Of a stretch of 64,000 nt of DNA, positions 48,932-60,930 are shown one piece after another; the stretch's first letter is position 1; the number at the start of each line of letters is the position of its first letter. Below the pieces are notes generated by a model. That model worked only from the letters and a program-made list of their open reading frames with translations. It was not told the DNA's origin and searched no databases. The stretch is from NCBI GenBank assembly GCA_905331475.1, contig CAJNYU010003776.1, positions 1-64,000 on the forward strand, in the 5' to 3' direction. The DNA is from Rotaria socialis (Eukaryota > Rotifera > Eurotatoria > Philodinida > Philodinidae). Both the position numbers and the translations under genes were made by a program.

Positions 48932-50582
48932 ATGGTCGATGAAGAACCGCCTATTACTATGCTTGCTCTGTGGGGAGAACAGCGAAGACCTATCTCAATA
49001 AAAATCAATGATGAATTATCTATTATTGAAAGCGCTATCATTATTGCTTTTGAATTACAACAAATAAATCATTTACGTAATTATCAACTTCAATATTATG
49101 ATAACAATCGTCAACGATTTATTGATTTATATTCTGGAACAGTACATGCATTTCAACAAGTTTTACGTAAACTTTCATCACCGGAACCGCCACCACAATC
49201 ATCCAAAGAATGGTTTTTAAAAATTATTCTGAAAACAATCACAACTAAACGTAATTAAAACAAAATAAATTAATCTAGCTTACTTCGATGCACGCCTTTT
49301 TTTCTAGATCATAATTCCCGGGAATCAATTACTGACGATACTTATAGTTATCAACAAGAAAATGATACAACAGTATTTTCTGAGGGTGAAGAAGCTTATC
49401 TCATGGCATCTCATACATCTATTTTCACTGAACGGCCAGTACTTGCCGGTAGAGAAGATTTTATCGAACGATCCTATTCAACGATTAAATTAAATTTAGA
49501 TTTTCACAATCCATTAGATGTAACTAAAACTGAAATAGTTCAGCACAAAACTGTTGATGATAATCAACAAGATGTAACTCAATCAGATGCGCTACTGTTA
49601 CCATCAATGACAATTCCTGCTGCAATAATTGCTACAGAAAAAAATCCATACGTTTTAGGCTTTGATTGCAACTTGTCGCCACAACAAAGATTACAATTTG
49701 AAAGCGATATGATTCGCCCAGGAACATCAAAGTATTCTTCTGTGTTTATTTAGTACTTCGTTTATTTATTTATTTTATATAGAAAAACAAGTATGGGTGG
49801 TGTTCTACTTCGAGCAGCTAGTAAGTCGACAGCTAGTTCAACTGATGAAATATCTTATCCGACAGTGCATGTAATGAAACTTGTTAAGGAAATAATTCAA
49901 AAAGCAAGTTTTTTATTTATTTTTTCAGTTCGAAATTCCGGGAACTGAACTTCATTTGAACTGGATTATGTTTATTTACATATTAACTGAAGCTGATATG
50001 AGCGGTACTCATTATTTACATGCTTCCAAAGGTATATATGATAATTGTACAAAAGATCAAGATAAATTCGGTATCATTGAAAATACAAAGTTAGTTAATC
50101 CACATGTTGTTCAATTATCGCAAGATGAACTCCGTGCTGGCAGATATTCGTCAGTAGACTATTTTAGCAAAATAATTTTTTTCATTTTTTTATCTGTTTT
50201 AGACTGCGTTTAAAAGTTTGCAATATCAAAAATTTACCCACTCGTAAACGAGCACGTTTACGAGAATTTCCTGGATTAAATAAATTTTTAATTGTTAACG
50301 ATGATAATCTGTTATCGACGAAGACAACATCTGATTTAAATTTTTCAAGTGAAAAATATCATGTCGGATGTATTCTGGTTCATGGGAATACAGTACGTGA
50401 TAGATGCATATCAAGTTTAACAATAGCTCGTAAGAATAATTGTGATTAATGAATAATGTTGTATGACGATGAATCCTTTTTGTCTTTTAATTTTAGCAAA
50501 TACTCGAAAACGAACTGATACTGATCAATCAAACCAACAAATGGATGAATATCCCGACAAGAAGTATAGAGCAAATTCATGA
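48932..50582 (+). CDS. Ubiquitin-like-domain protein, possible divergent Rel-homology region
   Basis: Exons read at about 48932-49252, 49309-49730, 49784-49869, 49929-50148, 50203-50429 and 50499-50582, all with consistent phases, ending RANS and TGA 50580-50582. Residues 1-105 (MVDEEPPITMLALWGEQRRP, then a beta-grasp-like alternation) look like a ubiquitin-like/PB1-type fold. The middle is acidic and Ser/Thr-rich. The C-terminal part has EISYPTVHFEIPGTELHL, an ILTEAD...HYLHASK stretch and LRLKVCNIKNLPTRKRARLR. These recall the K-x-(Y/F)-P-T and H-x-H-x-L strings of Rel-homology DNA-binding domains, but the usual RxxRYxCEG loop is not evident. A nuclear role is plausible from the basic C-terminus (NTRKRTDTD, PDKKYR). 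Identity uncertain. Confidence 0.6.
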
Positions 50583-51197
50583 GGAAAATATCGCCCATAA
50601 ATTATTAGGAAAATTTCGTTAGGATTATTTATCAAACAAAAAAAAACCTACCACGTCTTTGATCTGATAGGAAAATATTAATTCGATTGATTATGATCAC
50701 TAAGATGACCGATTCAATTGAATCAATTGGCAATACTGGTATTGGGCTACCGCCTAATGAATATGCTAATCTGGATATTTTACGTTCGAGTGTCGCGTCA
50801 AGCAAAAACTTAATTTAATCTCATTTTCGAACTTTGTGAAGGCAGTATTAAACGGTGCATTTTATTATGGTCTAGTGAGCTTGCACATCGGAATATGTGA
50901 TTTTCTCGTGATAATTTTTGACAATTAGTCTAAGAAAAGTGGCGTTGAAATATGCAAGATAAACATACTGAGATCAGTTTGTTATCACTAGTTGTTCTCG
51001 ATTGTCTCTAGGGCATCCAGCTGATATTAAACGAATTCACTTATCAGGCTCCTTGCTAACAGCTAAAACAACGACACATACAGTTGGTGCTAAAAAAACG
51101 AATCTGACTAAGTCTCAAACGATAGATATCTTTCAAATAGATATGAAAGCAGACCGTTGTTTGTACTTTCTTTTTCTAATGTGACATCGATTTAATC
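50583..51197. other. Spacer with coding-like fragments
   Basis: Two plus-strand fragments look codon-like: MITKMTDSIESIGNTGIG (from about 50692) and GHPADIKRIHLSGSLL (from about 51010, after a good acceptor). They do not join to a recognised gene. They may be exon relics. Confidence 0.3.
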
Positions 51198-51752
51198 GAT
51201 AACCGAATTGGTGTATTCTCGTTTCGTCGAAAGCTTAATTGGTTTTTTTGTTTCGTCGAATAATTTTATATATTTTTTTTTGTTATCATTTTTGCTTCGT
51301 CGAAAAAATGAAATTGTAATAATATGAGATAAAATCAAAAGGGATCATATTAATTGTTCTGATTGTCTTAAAATGTTCTTCTTCTAAATAGATTGATTGA
51401 AACGCTCAAGTTATTAAAGCAAAAGAAAATACACATATACATATAAGGAGATGTTTAGTCTTTCTGTTTATGCTATATTTAATTTAAATAAAGAATAATG
51501 CCGACTATTGTTGAAAGTAAGCGTAAAAAACCTACATTACTTCTCGATAATTTCCGTTATATCCGAGATAAAATTATAAATACAACGATTTATTGAAAAT
51601 CGCTCTTGTCTAGGTCGGGCTATTCAGTGTGATTTGAATCCACCATTTATGAAGAAACCACATAATTACGAAGGTGATGAAATTAAATGCAAAGCCGAAG
51701 AATTTAGAATGAATTTGAAACGACGTATTGAAGATTCACCATAACCAGCAGC

Positions 51753-52005
51753 AGTGTTCAGACTTCCAAAAAAGGAAATTTTGGAAGTTTTGGAAATTTC
51801 AAGTACTTGTGTTCTAAATTGTTTGGTACTTCCCAAAATTATACAATTTCCGAAATTTCTGAAATTTCCAAAATTCTGTACAAAGCGAAATTTCTAAACT
51901 TTCAAATATTTTCAAAAAATTTTCATTTGCTTTGCTATGTAGTAATCGAGTTGATGGAAGCTTCGGAAATTTCTGTAATTTCCTTTTTCGGAAATCTGAA
52001 CATAC
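51753..52005. mobile_element. MITE nested in the Mutator-like element
   Basis: The left end, TGTTCAGACTTCCAAAAAAG then GAAATTTTGGAA, is the imperfect inverse of the right end, TTCCTTTTTCGGAAATCTGA then ACA. Between them is a GAAATTTCC-rich interior with many short internal repeats. It splits the transposase remnant just after RRIEDSP. Confidence 0.7.
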
Positions 52006-52059
52006 CTCATAGCCAGTTAAAAAGATTTATAGAGAACAAATAATATCGTTATATATCTC

Positions 52060-52336
52060 AGGTCGAGCAATCCGACAGTAGGCACCTATTGGAGCCCATC
52101 CGATCCGACTGGAATCCAATAGGATCCTGCCAGATCTTACAGAATTATCGTTGGATTCTGGGTCGAGGAATCGATGTCGGATTCCTATGAATTCCAAGGA
52201 AAAACCGTTGTATGCCATCGGAAGTTCATAGGATTCCGACATTGAGGATCCGACATCGATTCTTCGACCCGGAATCCAATAGAATTGTATCGGATTGTAG
52301 GATATTTCCAGATTTCTATCGGATCAGTCGACCTGG
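52060..52336. mobile_element. Second nested palindromic element
   Basis: The outer ends AGGTCGAGCAATCCGACA (left) and TCGGATCAGTCGACCT (right) are inverted. Inside, GGGTCGAGGAATCGATGTCG (from 52160) is inverted again near 52247-52273 (CCGACATCGATTCTTCGACC). Several GGAATCCAATAG units occur on either side. It is almost wholly palindromic and non-coding. Confidence 0.65.
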
Positions 52337-52768
52337 GTACAACATCACCCGCAAATTACACAATTTACACCAATGTTTCACGAGATGAAAACTTCATTGT
52401 ATATTGCAAGAAATACAAGTTATCGACCTGCTCCACGTAATATTGATGATGTTATTATTGAAGGAATATAGAGTAAAACTTTAAATGGTGAATTATTCCT
52501 TTTACATAAATTAAAACATCCTATATTTGGGACCTTAGAATTTCTTAAACAATTATCAGAAAGTGGTCATGTTCATTTATTTTCTGATGAAACTTTAAAA
52601 TCATGCCCAAATCCATCTTATCAATTGATATATTCTATTTTCCATCAATTAATTAGGATTCATTTTTTCGATGAAACGAGACTAGAAGAAAAAAATTTTC
52701 GACGAAACAATAAAATCAATTAGGCTTTCGACGAAACGAGACCTAACCAATCGAGTCATCTATTTTGT

Positions 52769-53376
52769 TTTATTTTTATCAAATTGAATGATTTGTTTTG
52801 TTTTTCTTTTATAAAATTTATATCAAAATGTATCTTACATCATGATGATGATGATGAAAAAATACTGCACCCGGTATTTGAAGAGGTGATTACAAACAAT
52901 CTGCACGTTATCTTACTACAGAAGAACTAAAGATAACAAAACACATAGCCAATACGAAAAAATATTCAAACGATACTCGTAAATTGTAGGCCTCTACAGG
53001 ATGACAATTGACTAAAGATTTAAAATTATTTCAACATGATTCAAAAAGTCTTGTAGAATTTGCATCGGAAACAAAAAACGTTTAATACGTAAAAAAAAAC
53101 CTAGAATAAACATAACGAAATCTTCAAAGCAAATATGATTCATTCCAGGTTAAGAGTACGAAGGATGAGACACATAATGCTCGCAAAGACTTTCTATTCC
53201 TCATCAAAAATATCTATGGGTTGAGCTTTAATCAATGCTGACAAGTAAAATGTCTCATGAGATTTTCAGGATGTTGTCCACTAGTTGATTATTCAGAGAT
53301 TTATTGTACGACATATGTATAGGTGAAACATTATAAAATAGTTCTAAAAAAATAGAATAAGAATCAAGTCTTGTTA
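52769..53376. other. Spacer
   Basis: AT-rich, with a short ATGATG repeat near 52840 and no supported gene. Confidence 0.5.
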
Positions 53377-54068
53377 TCAGCATAAGATGAAACTGAGCAT
53401 CGCAGCTAAACAAATGACAATAAATAATTTGAAAAAATTTGGTCGGTCAATATTTGTCGAACTCATATTATTATCACTAATTTTGATCTGGTTTTTTGTT
53501 TGCATTACTAAATCATCATCCGAAAAGCACAATGATGAATTATCAATATCATTGGTTTCAAAACGACGTGAAAGACAAAATTCACGGCCATTTGCGTATA
53601 ATTTCCCAACAGATATCCCTTTCATTAGTGCTGTTGCACACGCCTTACACATCCGATCACAGTAGGATAAACATATGTGTAAACGTTCGTTTCGATAAAA
53701 ATCATATTTCAATGGTGAACATACATAGCACATTAATGTATTGAAAAAACGAGTACATTCTGCTGACGAGCCAATCAATGGACGTACCTGAATAAAAATC
53801 GGCATTACAGATTAATTCATTAATTTCAAGTAACCTGGGAAAAAATAAGATGCACTTCATTTTCTCGACAGCAACTATTCTCTTTAAACCAAGTGCAATT
53901 AGTTAATGCTGGTTGTGAACTTGGCACACGATTAGAAAAAAATGAACAATATGGTACAGGCTTTGACGATAGTGATGAAACGGTATTAGAGACATCAAGG
54001 CTTGTCAACACAAACGTTGGTAGAAGAGAGAAAAAAGGAAGTAGAGTTAATATTAGTTCTTGTGCCAT
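53377..54068 (-). CDS. Folate-receptor-like Cys-rich secreted/anchored protein
   Basis: Two exons (54068-about 53840 and about 53787-53377) joined at FSQ/VRPLIG. Start MAQELILTLLPFFSLLPTFV is a signal peptide. The ectodomain has a Cys pattern like the folate/riboflavin-binding family: PYCSFF, NCTWFKENSCC, ECTRFFNTLMCYVCSP, HICLSYCDRMCKAC and GREFC. The C-terminus FFKLFIVICLAAMLSFILC is hydrophobic to the very end, as in a GPI-anchor signal or terminal membrane segment. About 210 residues, short for FOLR but complete. Ligand cannot be told: I could not check the folate-contact residues. Confidence 0.65.
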
Positions 54069-54923
54069 AAAAATAATAGAACATTAGATCAAACAAATCA
54101 GATTATAATGAATCTAAAATACAAACACATCAATCACGAAGCAAAAATGTGCTGAGTTCAAGCAAAATATCATCTATCAAACGGTTAGTGTTTTTGGAGA
54201 ATTGATTTCTAGACTCTTTGTAGAGTAAATTAAACCATTTTCTATAATCTTACCCTTCAAAGGAAATGATGAGATGTCAAACTAAAGCATCTAGTTTCAC
54301 ACAAGAATTCTTTGACTTTATTCTTTTGTATCTACTGTGCAAACTGATATGATTTTGACACTTGTATCGAGTATTGAGAGACGTAAATCGCGTCTCTACG
54401 AACGACATCAATCTAACTTAGCAATATATTGTTCCGATGCAGATATCTTTCATGGCATAATTTTAGCACCGATAATTTCAAACTTATAAATAGTGCAAAA
54501 CAATCTCTTGCACGCTAATAATGACAACCTTTGTTTTGTAAATAAATGTATCCATTCGTCATTCTACGTAATATATATATATATATATATGTATAATTAA
54601 CTAGATGTCTGTAGGAGAATCTTTGATCCGCGTTGCAATCATTGATTATAAATAACCATTTGATTAAAATTCTTATCTAAAATGGCAACAGAAAGTTAAC
54701 ATTATTAGTTTTGGGGTATATATCTATATAAACCAATAAAATATAAACAAAATGGATGCCTTAAATTTTAATTTAACAAAGTCTCTGGTTTTTACAATCA
54801 CAAATCCCTCAAGAATATTTAACAGCGCAATTTTTAAAAAATTCCAAATAAGGAAAAAAAGTAAAATTGGAAAAAACAAAGATTAATAAATAAATATCAC
54901 TGCTGTAGGAATTGAAACGGCTG
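54069..54923. other. Spacer with (TA)n
   Basis: No supported gene. (TA)n at about 54572-54590. The left part should contain the promoter of the folate-receptor-like gene and the right part the 3'UTR of SEL1L. Confidence 0.5.
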
Positions 54924-57900
54924 TTATTGTTGTTGTAAAGCAACTCGTTGTCTGCGTAATGTATAAAGAATACCTATAAGTCCAAATAATACTAACATTA
55001 AATAAATATCCCATGACGAATCTACATCAATCGTGTTCGAATGATTTTCTCTTGTATTTGTTGGTTTAGTTTTCGTAGATGAGAAAAATATTGAAAATAA
55101 TCTTTTAAAAGCGAGTTCAAATTGAATTTTGATAAGCACCAAAGCAACTGGCAAATAAGCCTCTCTATTTGTGTCTAATGCCATATCGTAGAATCGTCTT
55201 GCTAAATGCATATCCTAATGATATAAGAATAGACAGATGAAATGAATGAATTTCATCAGCAATTTACTTGTTTTAGCCCTAATCCTTTTTCATGCATATA
55301 TGCTAAATTAAACATCGCTTGAGAATTTCGGCTTAGATCACTTGCAGACTTGTATTGAGCAGCTGCTAATTCATAGTTTTGTTCAGTACCATATCCACTA
55401 CAAAAAGAAAAATTTCAAATATCAACATAGTACATCGATAAAGACTTATTAATCTATGTCAACCTAAAACTAATAAAGGAAAATCGAAGATAATGTAATC
55501 GACTACAGATATTTCAAAAAATTGATTCGAGATCACAGAAAACAATCGAGCCTATGAACTTTGCGTTACTTGGCAAGGCTCTTTCACTAATGAAAACTTC
55601 TATCATACTTACTAGAAATAATAATCTCCTAATTTAATTCTTGCATAATGAAATCCTTGAATGGCCGCTCTATTCCAATAGATTAAAGCTTTTCTATATC
55701 GTTCTTCTTGTGTTTTATACAAATTTGAAATATCAAATGACATTTGATCAATAATATAAGCAACATTAGCTTGTGCAACTTCATAGCCCATTTCTGCTAA
55801 ATATAAATAAATCATAAATGCTTGCTCAATATGTCCCTGATTGTATAATTGAAATGCTCTCGTAAACATATTTGACCAGGAACCACGTTCAGCAACTATT
55901 TTAAAAAGATCTGTCGCTGTTGAACACGATCGTAATACACCGTTACCAGCTGCATGCATTTGTGCAAGATTGTAGTAGGCAAGAACATGTCCTGAATGAG
56001 ATGCAGCTTGAAACCATTTAATAGCCAACTTATAATCTCGTCGAACACCATGACCATTATAATACATAACACCAAGCATCAGCTGTCCTTCAGCATAGGA
56101 TTGTTCGGCTGATGCTTGAAATAATTTAAATGCTCTCTCATAGTTTTGCTCAATACCAGTGCCATAATAGAATGCAAGACCAAGGCCAGTCTGACCAATT
56201 GGATTGCCCTTCTCAGCTGAAGTTTGAAAAAATTGTAGAGCTGTTTGATTATTTTGTTTAATAAAGTCATTTTTTTCGGAATATAATTTTCCTAAATAGG
56301 CTAACGCATTTATATTTCCACTTTCAGCTGCTAAACGAAAATAATAAAGTGCTTTGTCGTATGCTGCATCACGAAAATAATACAATTGGCCAATACCATA
56401 CTAAATAGAATTATTTCTTCTGATTAAACGGTATGGTTCGTTTTGTGTACTCAAAAAGTGAATGCACTCTAGACTCGGTCAGTGTGTCCGTCCGGTCGTT
56501 AATACGATAACTCTTAAAAACCTCATCCAATTGTCATGAAATTTTGTACACAAAATGATCTCATCAATATTTCAGTCGAGTTCGAAGATGAGAAGGATCC
56601 GTCAAGAAATGGCTGAGTTATCGAAAAAATTGTCATTATTGACTAGATCATCCCTGAGACTGAGGGGGGGGGTGTAGGGATTTTCTCAAAAAAAAACGTT
56701 TTTTCTCAGAATTATTCACAACATATACAAATCGATTCAGTTTTGGAAGTACACATAACAATCGGATGCAAATCCGATGTTTCCGCATTTATTTTTCTAT
56801 CGTACCTGAGCTTGCGGATCGCCACGATCAGCTAACAATTGATAATACTGTAAAAGATTGTTGTCAATTAAAATATTATTTTGTGTTGATTGTTGTTCTT
56901 CTTCGTTTTGTAAATGAATCCGTTGAACTATTAAACCACTGGCAGTTGTTATTTTTGAAGCAACTATAATTTATTTTAAAAAAGCAATTCCTCTTTTTAA
57001 TTATCTAAAATAGGCAAAAAATATGTCTACCATATGTAGCAGCTTGTTGGTAATACATCAAAGCTAATTCACAGCTGTGACCAACATTGATCGAACGCCA
57101 ATAACGATAAGCCTACGCATAGAAAAAGACAAAAAAAAAAGGTATTGCTTGAAAGTCAAGTGTATCTCGATCGATTGAATAGAATTTTCCGCAGTGTGAA
57201 ACTAGTACATGTACGTATATACATATTCTCCATTAGATCTAGATCGTGAACGCGCCTATCGGATGTTTTATATGGACATACTAGTTGAACTATAACAAAA
57301 TTTAGTTATAAGATTTTTACAATACTCACAAGTGCCATTTGTGCTATATGATAACCATCAGCAGCAGCAAATGTTAAATAAACTAATGCCTAAATCGAGG
57401 AGGAACGAATGTTGATAATTTCGATGGAATTTTTAACTTACTTTTGAAATACTAGCATTAGGAATAAGACCAGCACTGTTCAGAAAATAAAGTCCCTTAA
57501 TGAAAAAAATAACAAGATAAAAATTCATTGAAAATAAATGTTAATATACATAATGAGATTGTGGTGAACCAGCATCAACGCCTTGCTGATAATATTCTTT
57601 AGCTAGATTAAAATTCATTGGTAAATGTACACCTATAATATGGCCAAAAGCAAGTTCTTCTTTTGCTCCAATGTGACCTAGACTAGCAGCTTGTTTAAAT
57701 AATTTATATGCTCTAAAAGAAAACATTCTATTTAATTAATATCAAAGAAAATTTAATTATTTAATTTACAATTCATATTGACGATTAATTGTGACATTAA
57801 TTAGTTTCATTGCTTGATGATACAACATATTAGCATGTTCAATTTCAGGCGTTAAAGGAGTTTCAATATTTTCATCGCCATCATCACCATCTTTTTCTTC

Positions 57901-58374
57901 CGAATCACTATTGCTTTCATCTTCGCTTGACAAATCTACATTTTCTTCTTGTGAATCAGGAGCTTTCTCTAGAGCGATACTTTCTTTTTTGATAGGATAT
58001 AGAATTATTCGATGGTGCTTTGATTCACCGTTTCGTACTGGCTGTGCTTCAATGGGATTCACCTGGTTAGTTACGATATCAGTCTGTTGATGAATTGATG
58101 TTTCTGACTGGTAAAATAATTATTTTTCTTCTTCTTAAAAATAAATTTGTAAATCTTACTGGTAGAGAATCACCGATATCGTTTTCATCTGATTGTTTGG
58201 GTTTATCAGTCGCATCAGCTAAGAAAAGGTTTAAAGTTTTGTTGATCGAAAATTATGTGAGAAGTATTCATTCAAAAGGCTAATCCTCTTACTTGATATA
58301 GAATGATTAATTAAAACAGCTAGGCTGAAAATAATAATTAAATACAAGTGCCTATTACAATAAATTTGATGCAT
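54924..58374 (-). CDS. SEL1L: SEL1L / HRD3 ERAD adaptor
   Basis: ATG 58374 opens a signal peptide (MHQIYCNRHLYLIIIFSLAV), then acidic exons (LSSEDESNSDSEEKDGDD) and a long series of Sel1-type TPRs: AYKLFKQAASLGHIGAKEEL, LAKEYYQQGVDAGSPQSHYV, ALYYFRLAAESGNINALAYL, AFKLFQASAEQSYAEGQLML, GVMYYNGHGV and AIKWFQAASHSGHVLAYYNL. C-terminal repeats lead to a membrane segment (IYLMLVLFGLIGILYTL) and a short basic tail ending ALQQQ at 54924. Role: lumenal scaffold of the HRD1 ubiquitin ligase in ER-associated degradation. Domain order and single C-terminal membrane anchor match the family. One intron (about 56400-56800) carries an inserted repeat. Confidence 0.92.
56446..56770. repeat. Repeat-like insert in SEL1L intron
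   Basis: This block is different in composition from the adjoining introns, with TCAGTGTGTCCGTCCGGTCG, a GATAACTCTTAAAAACCTC stretch, and a G9 run near 56664-56672. It looks like an inserted repeat of unknown type. No terminal repeats were defined. Confidence 0.35.
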
Positions 58375-59394
58375 CTAAAAAAGCCTCGAAACTCAATAGG
58401 ATCATTAGCTATGGGATACAAATATTTATCGCATATTTATGCATCACAGTTGATATTAATATTATTCAGATAGTAGACACGATTGAGTGACTACAAACCG
58501 AACATCTCGACCAACCATCAGCGGACAAGCTTATAACCAATCGTATATTTATGCCAAAGCTTACAGAGGACGCTTGTATGTAACCGATTCCAAATCAGAA
58601 ATATATTTGACAAGTATAAGAAAAAAAAGACTTTCAACATTGATTGATACATTAAATCTAATAGTTGTTGAATATGCTATTTATCTTAGTTATTTTATTT
58701 CAAGTACTAACTGTTTATTATATGAAAATACGTTTAGTGAATGAAAATGTCACGATTATTTTAATAGATCGATGTTGGAAATTCACTTTTTGAACTGAAT
58801 ACATGAATTTGTGATCGAGAATGATGTTGAATTAGCACGAGTGAGTTATTCACATCACCGAGGGCAACAATTAATACGAAGACTATTGGTACTAGCGACA
58901 GCTTTCTAGCTATGCAACACTATTTGATTTACGAAATTCCCCTATATTACACTTTAGTTATTTCAGAAAAAGAATATCATTGAATTTGAACGAATTACAA
59001 AAGAAGCAAGTTGAATTTTATTATGAAAGCAAATTTTTTCATCATGGAACGCTACATTTCACATTCGTTCAATCAATGGCACTGCTATGAGTGATAATGT
59101 CTGCCGTAAGAGATTTACAATACGTTCAATCAGTTCCAATCGAGCAAACATTGTTGATAGCAGGTGATTTTGATTTTCCTAAAATTATCATATTTGAAAA
59201 TATTGTTGAAGAAGAAATGCTTCATTTTCTTACCGTTAGTATTCGAACTCTTGAATAATAGGGACTCAAACGACGGCAAAATAAAACAAATCCCTGAAAA
59301 ATCTAAATAAAACACAAGCAAATTTAGTCACGCGCACATTCTTGTAATTTCTTGTTAGATCATATTTCACATAACACAGTGTTGTAGGACTATA
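58375..59394. other. Spacer upstream of SEL1L
   Basis: No recognised gene. A 53-codon plus frame at about 59100-59258 (MSAVRDLQYVQSVPIEQT) and one at 58487-58744 are coding-like but match nothing I know. Confidence 0.4.
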
Positions 59395-60930
59395 CCTTAT
59401 CTAGATTAAATTGCGTTTTATTTGCATCATTAAACGTGATAAGAAGAAAGCGAGATTCAAATGAATCAGTCCATGCTAGAAAATCTTGCTCGTCCTATTC
59501 ATTGCGAAAATAATAGTTCTTTTTTATTTTTACAAATTTTGAATATTTTACTTTACTCATCAGCATATCTCCAAGTTTGTCGTTATACATTTGCCGCATT
59601 GGATACGAACCTATGGTAAAGAATAACAAGACTATTTTTATTTTCAAATCGTATCATTTTTTCAACGAAATACCATTTTGATATTTTTCATTATAATTAT
59701 TCAAAATTGAAATTAGACGAGCACCTGTATACAGCAAAAATAAAGCATCGTGGTTTGTTTCAAGATTGGATCGTAAATGAACCTAAAATAGTCATATTGT
59801 TTGCCGAATTTATATGATAAATTTTTTTTCTTACAATTGAATTTGCTTTTCGACACATTAACTGTAATTTAAATACTGCCATTGATATCAAAGGACTCGC
59901 ACCGGCACGTTCATTAACAATCTTTGCCAACACTTCTCTCAAACATACGAATTCAAATGTATACTCTTGAACTTTATCGAAAATCAACAATAATTTTCAT
60001 CATGATTACTTACTTCATATAATTATCAACAGATAATTCATCGTATTTCATCGATGGTCGATCATCACCAATGACAGCAGGTGCCAATGATAGGAAACAC
60101 TACAAAAAAAAGCTGTTGCAAGAAAAGAAATCGGTCGGTTTCAACCTGTTTTAAATGAGAATAATTCTGATAAATTATTTTCGATAGAATAACAAAAAGT
60201 TCACATTGATATTGAGATTGAAAATCACATACATGAATAATTTGTACTTCATCTAAAGTCAAGATTAAAAATAAAATTTAAAGAAATTTTTCGTTACCCT
60301 TATATTTGTCTAATATTTTTCCAAATGTATACAATTTATCTAATAAACGATTATCATCCGGTATTCGAACTAAAATTTTAAACAAATGATTTTTATCCAA
60401 TATAAACATTTATCACTTACCAGAAGTTTCTTTTGAAGATTTTAATAGATAATCCTGATCGACATGTTCAATATTTACCAAAAGTCGTTGATCATCATCA
60501 TGAGAAATTAATTTCGAACTTTTAAGAAGCGTTTCAATTTTCTCCTGTTGATCATTCGATGATATTTCAAGAAAATATTGTTCTTCATCATTCAGCAAAT
60601 TAAATTTTTCAATAAGATCAATAATTGAACGATTTGTATCAATATCGAACATCATAAGAAATGAATTTTTAGATTGACGAAGAATCTTATTCACTACATT
60701 CGACCAAAGAATTATTCTCAATGATGTAAATACTTTTTCAATAGGTTTTTCACCTAACCAAATTACAAATAGATAAGTCATCTAGAACTGATATTATAAA
60801 AAATAGAACCAAAATTTCGATGAGCATATCAAGGCGTAATAGCTGGTAGATCAAGATCTTCACGTACAATTAGAAGAATATGAGATTCACGATGAGACCA
60901 ATGTGTTACTCTAGAAAACTATTTCTTTTC
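59395..60930 (-). CDS. DALRD3: DALRD3-like protein, possibly truncated
   Basis: Minus-strand exons: about 60930-60840 (SRVTHWSHRESHILLIVRED), 60781-60418 (GEKPIEKVFTSLRIILWSNV then VNKIL), 60410-60297, 60260-60150 (DEVQIIHVCDFQSQYQCELF), 60100-60015, 59935-59840 (AGASPLISMAVFKLQLMC), 59785-59670 (NHDALFLLYTGARLISILNN) and about 59500-59395 (DEQDFLAWTDSFESRF). The order matches human DALRD3: histidine-type strand, VxKxxALK-like region, then YxxARLxxxxxxY and DExxWLxxF. Family knowledge: DALRD3 binds certain arginine tRNAs for m3C modification. The final helices with the usual F..YY.R motif were not found, and the very N-terminus is also not seen, so the gene may be broken or its last exons missed. 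Confidence 0.5.

Larger units (their letters stand above)
51498..52640 (+). pseudogene. FLYWCH / MULE transposase remnant
   Basis: From ATG 51498: MPTIVESKRKKPTLLLDN and FRYIRDKIINTTIY, then TGA where the FLYWCH Trp should be. The frame shifts to NRSCLGRAIQCDLNPPFMKK and HNYEGDE. This matches the FLYWCH order (F-Y-W-C-C-H). FRMNLKRRIEDSP precedes the interruption. After it, HEMKTSLYIARNTSYRPAPR, a TAG at about 52470, then GELFLLHKLKHP and LFSDETLKSCPNPSYQL. The last strings match the start of MULE transposases (x-DGTFxxxPxxFxQLY). The rest of the catalytic domain is missing. Confidence 0.65.
51198..52768. mobile_element. Mutator-like element with long inverted ends
   Basis: The left end about 51205-51315 and right end about 52657-52762 are inverted copies over about 100 bp, sharing CTCGTTTCGTCGAAAGC, TAATTG, TTGTTTCGTCGAA and a further (T/C)TCGTCGAAAAAATGAA-type stretch. 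Inside are a FLYWCH-type region (51498-51744), a transposase N-terminal remnant (about 52383-52640) and two smaller inserted elements. The interior is far too short for a whole transposase, so this is a non-autonomous, decayed copy. Candidate 9-bp flanks, ATCGATTTA and ATCTATTTT, are only partly alike. Confidence 0.7.
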
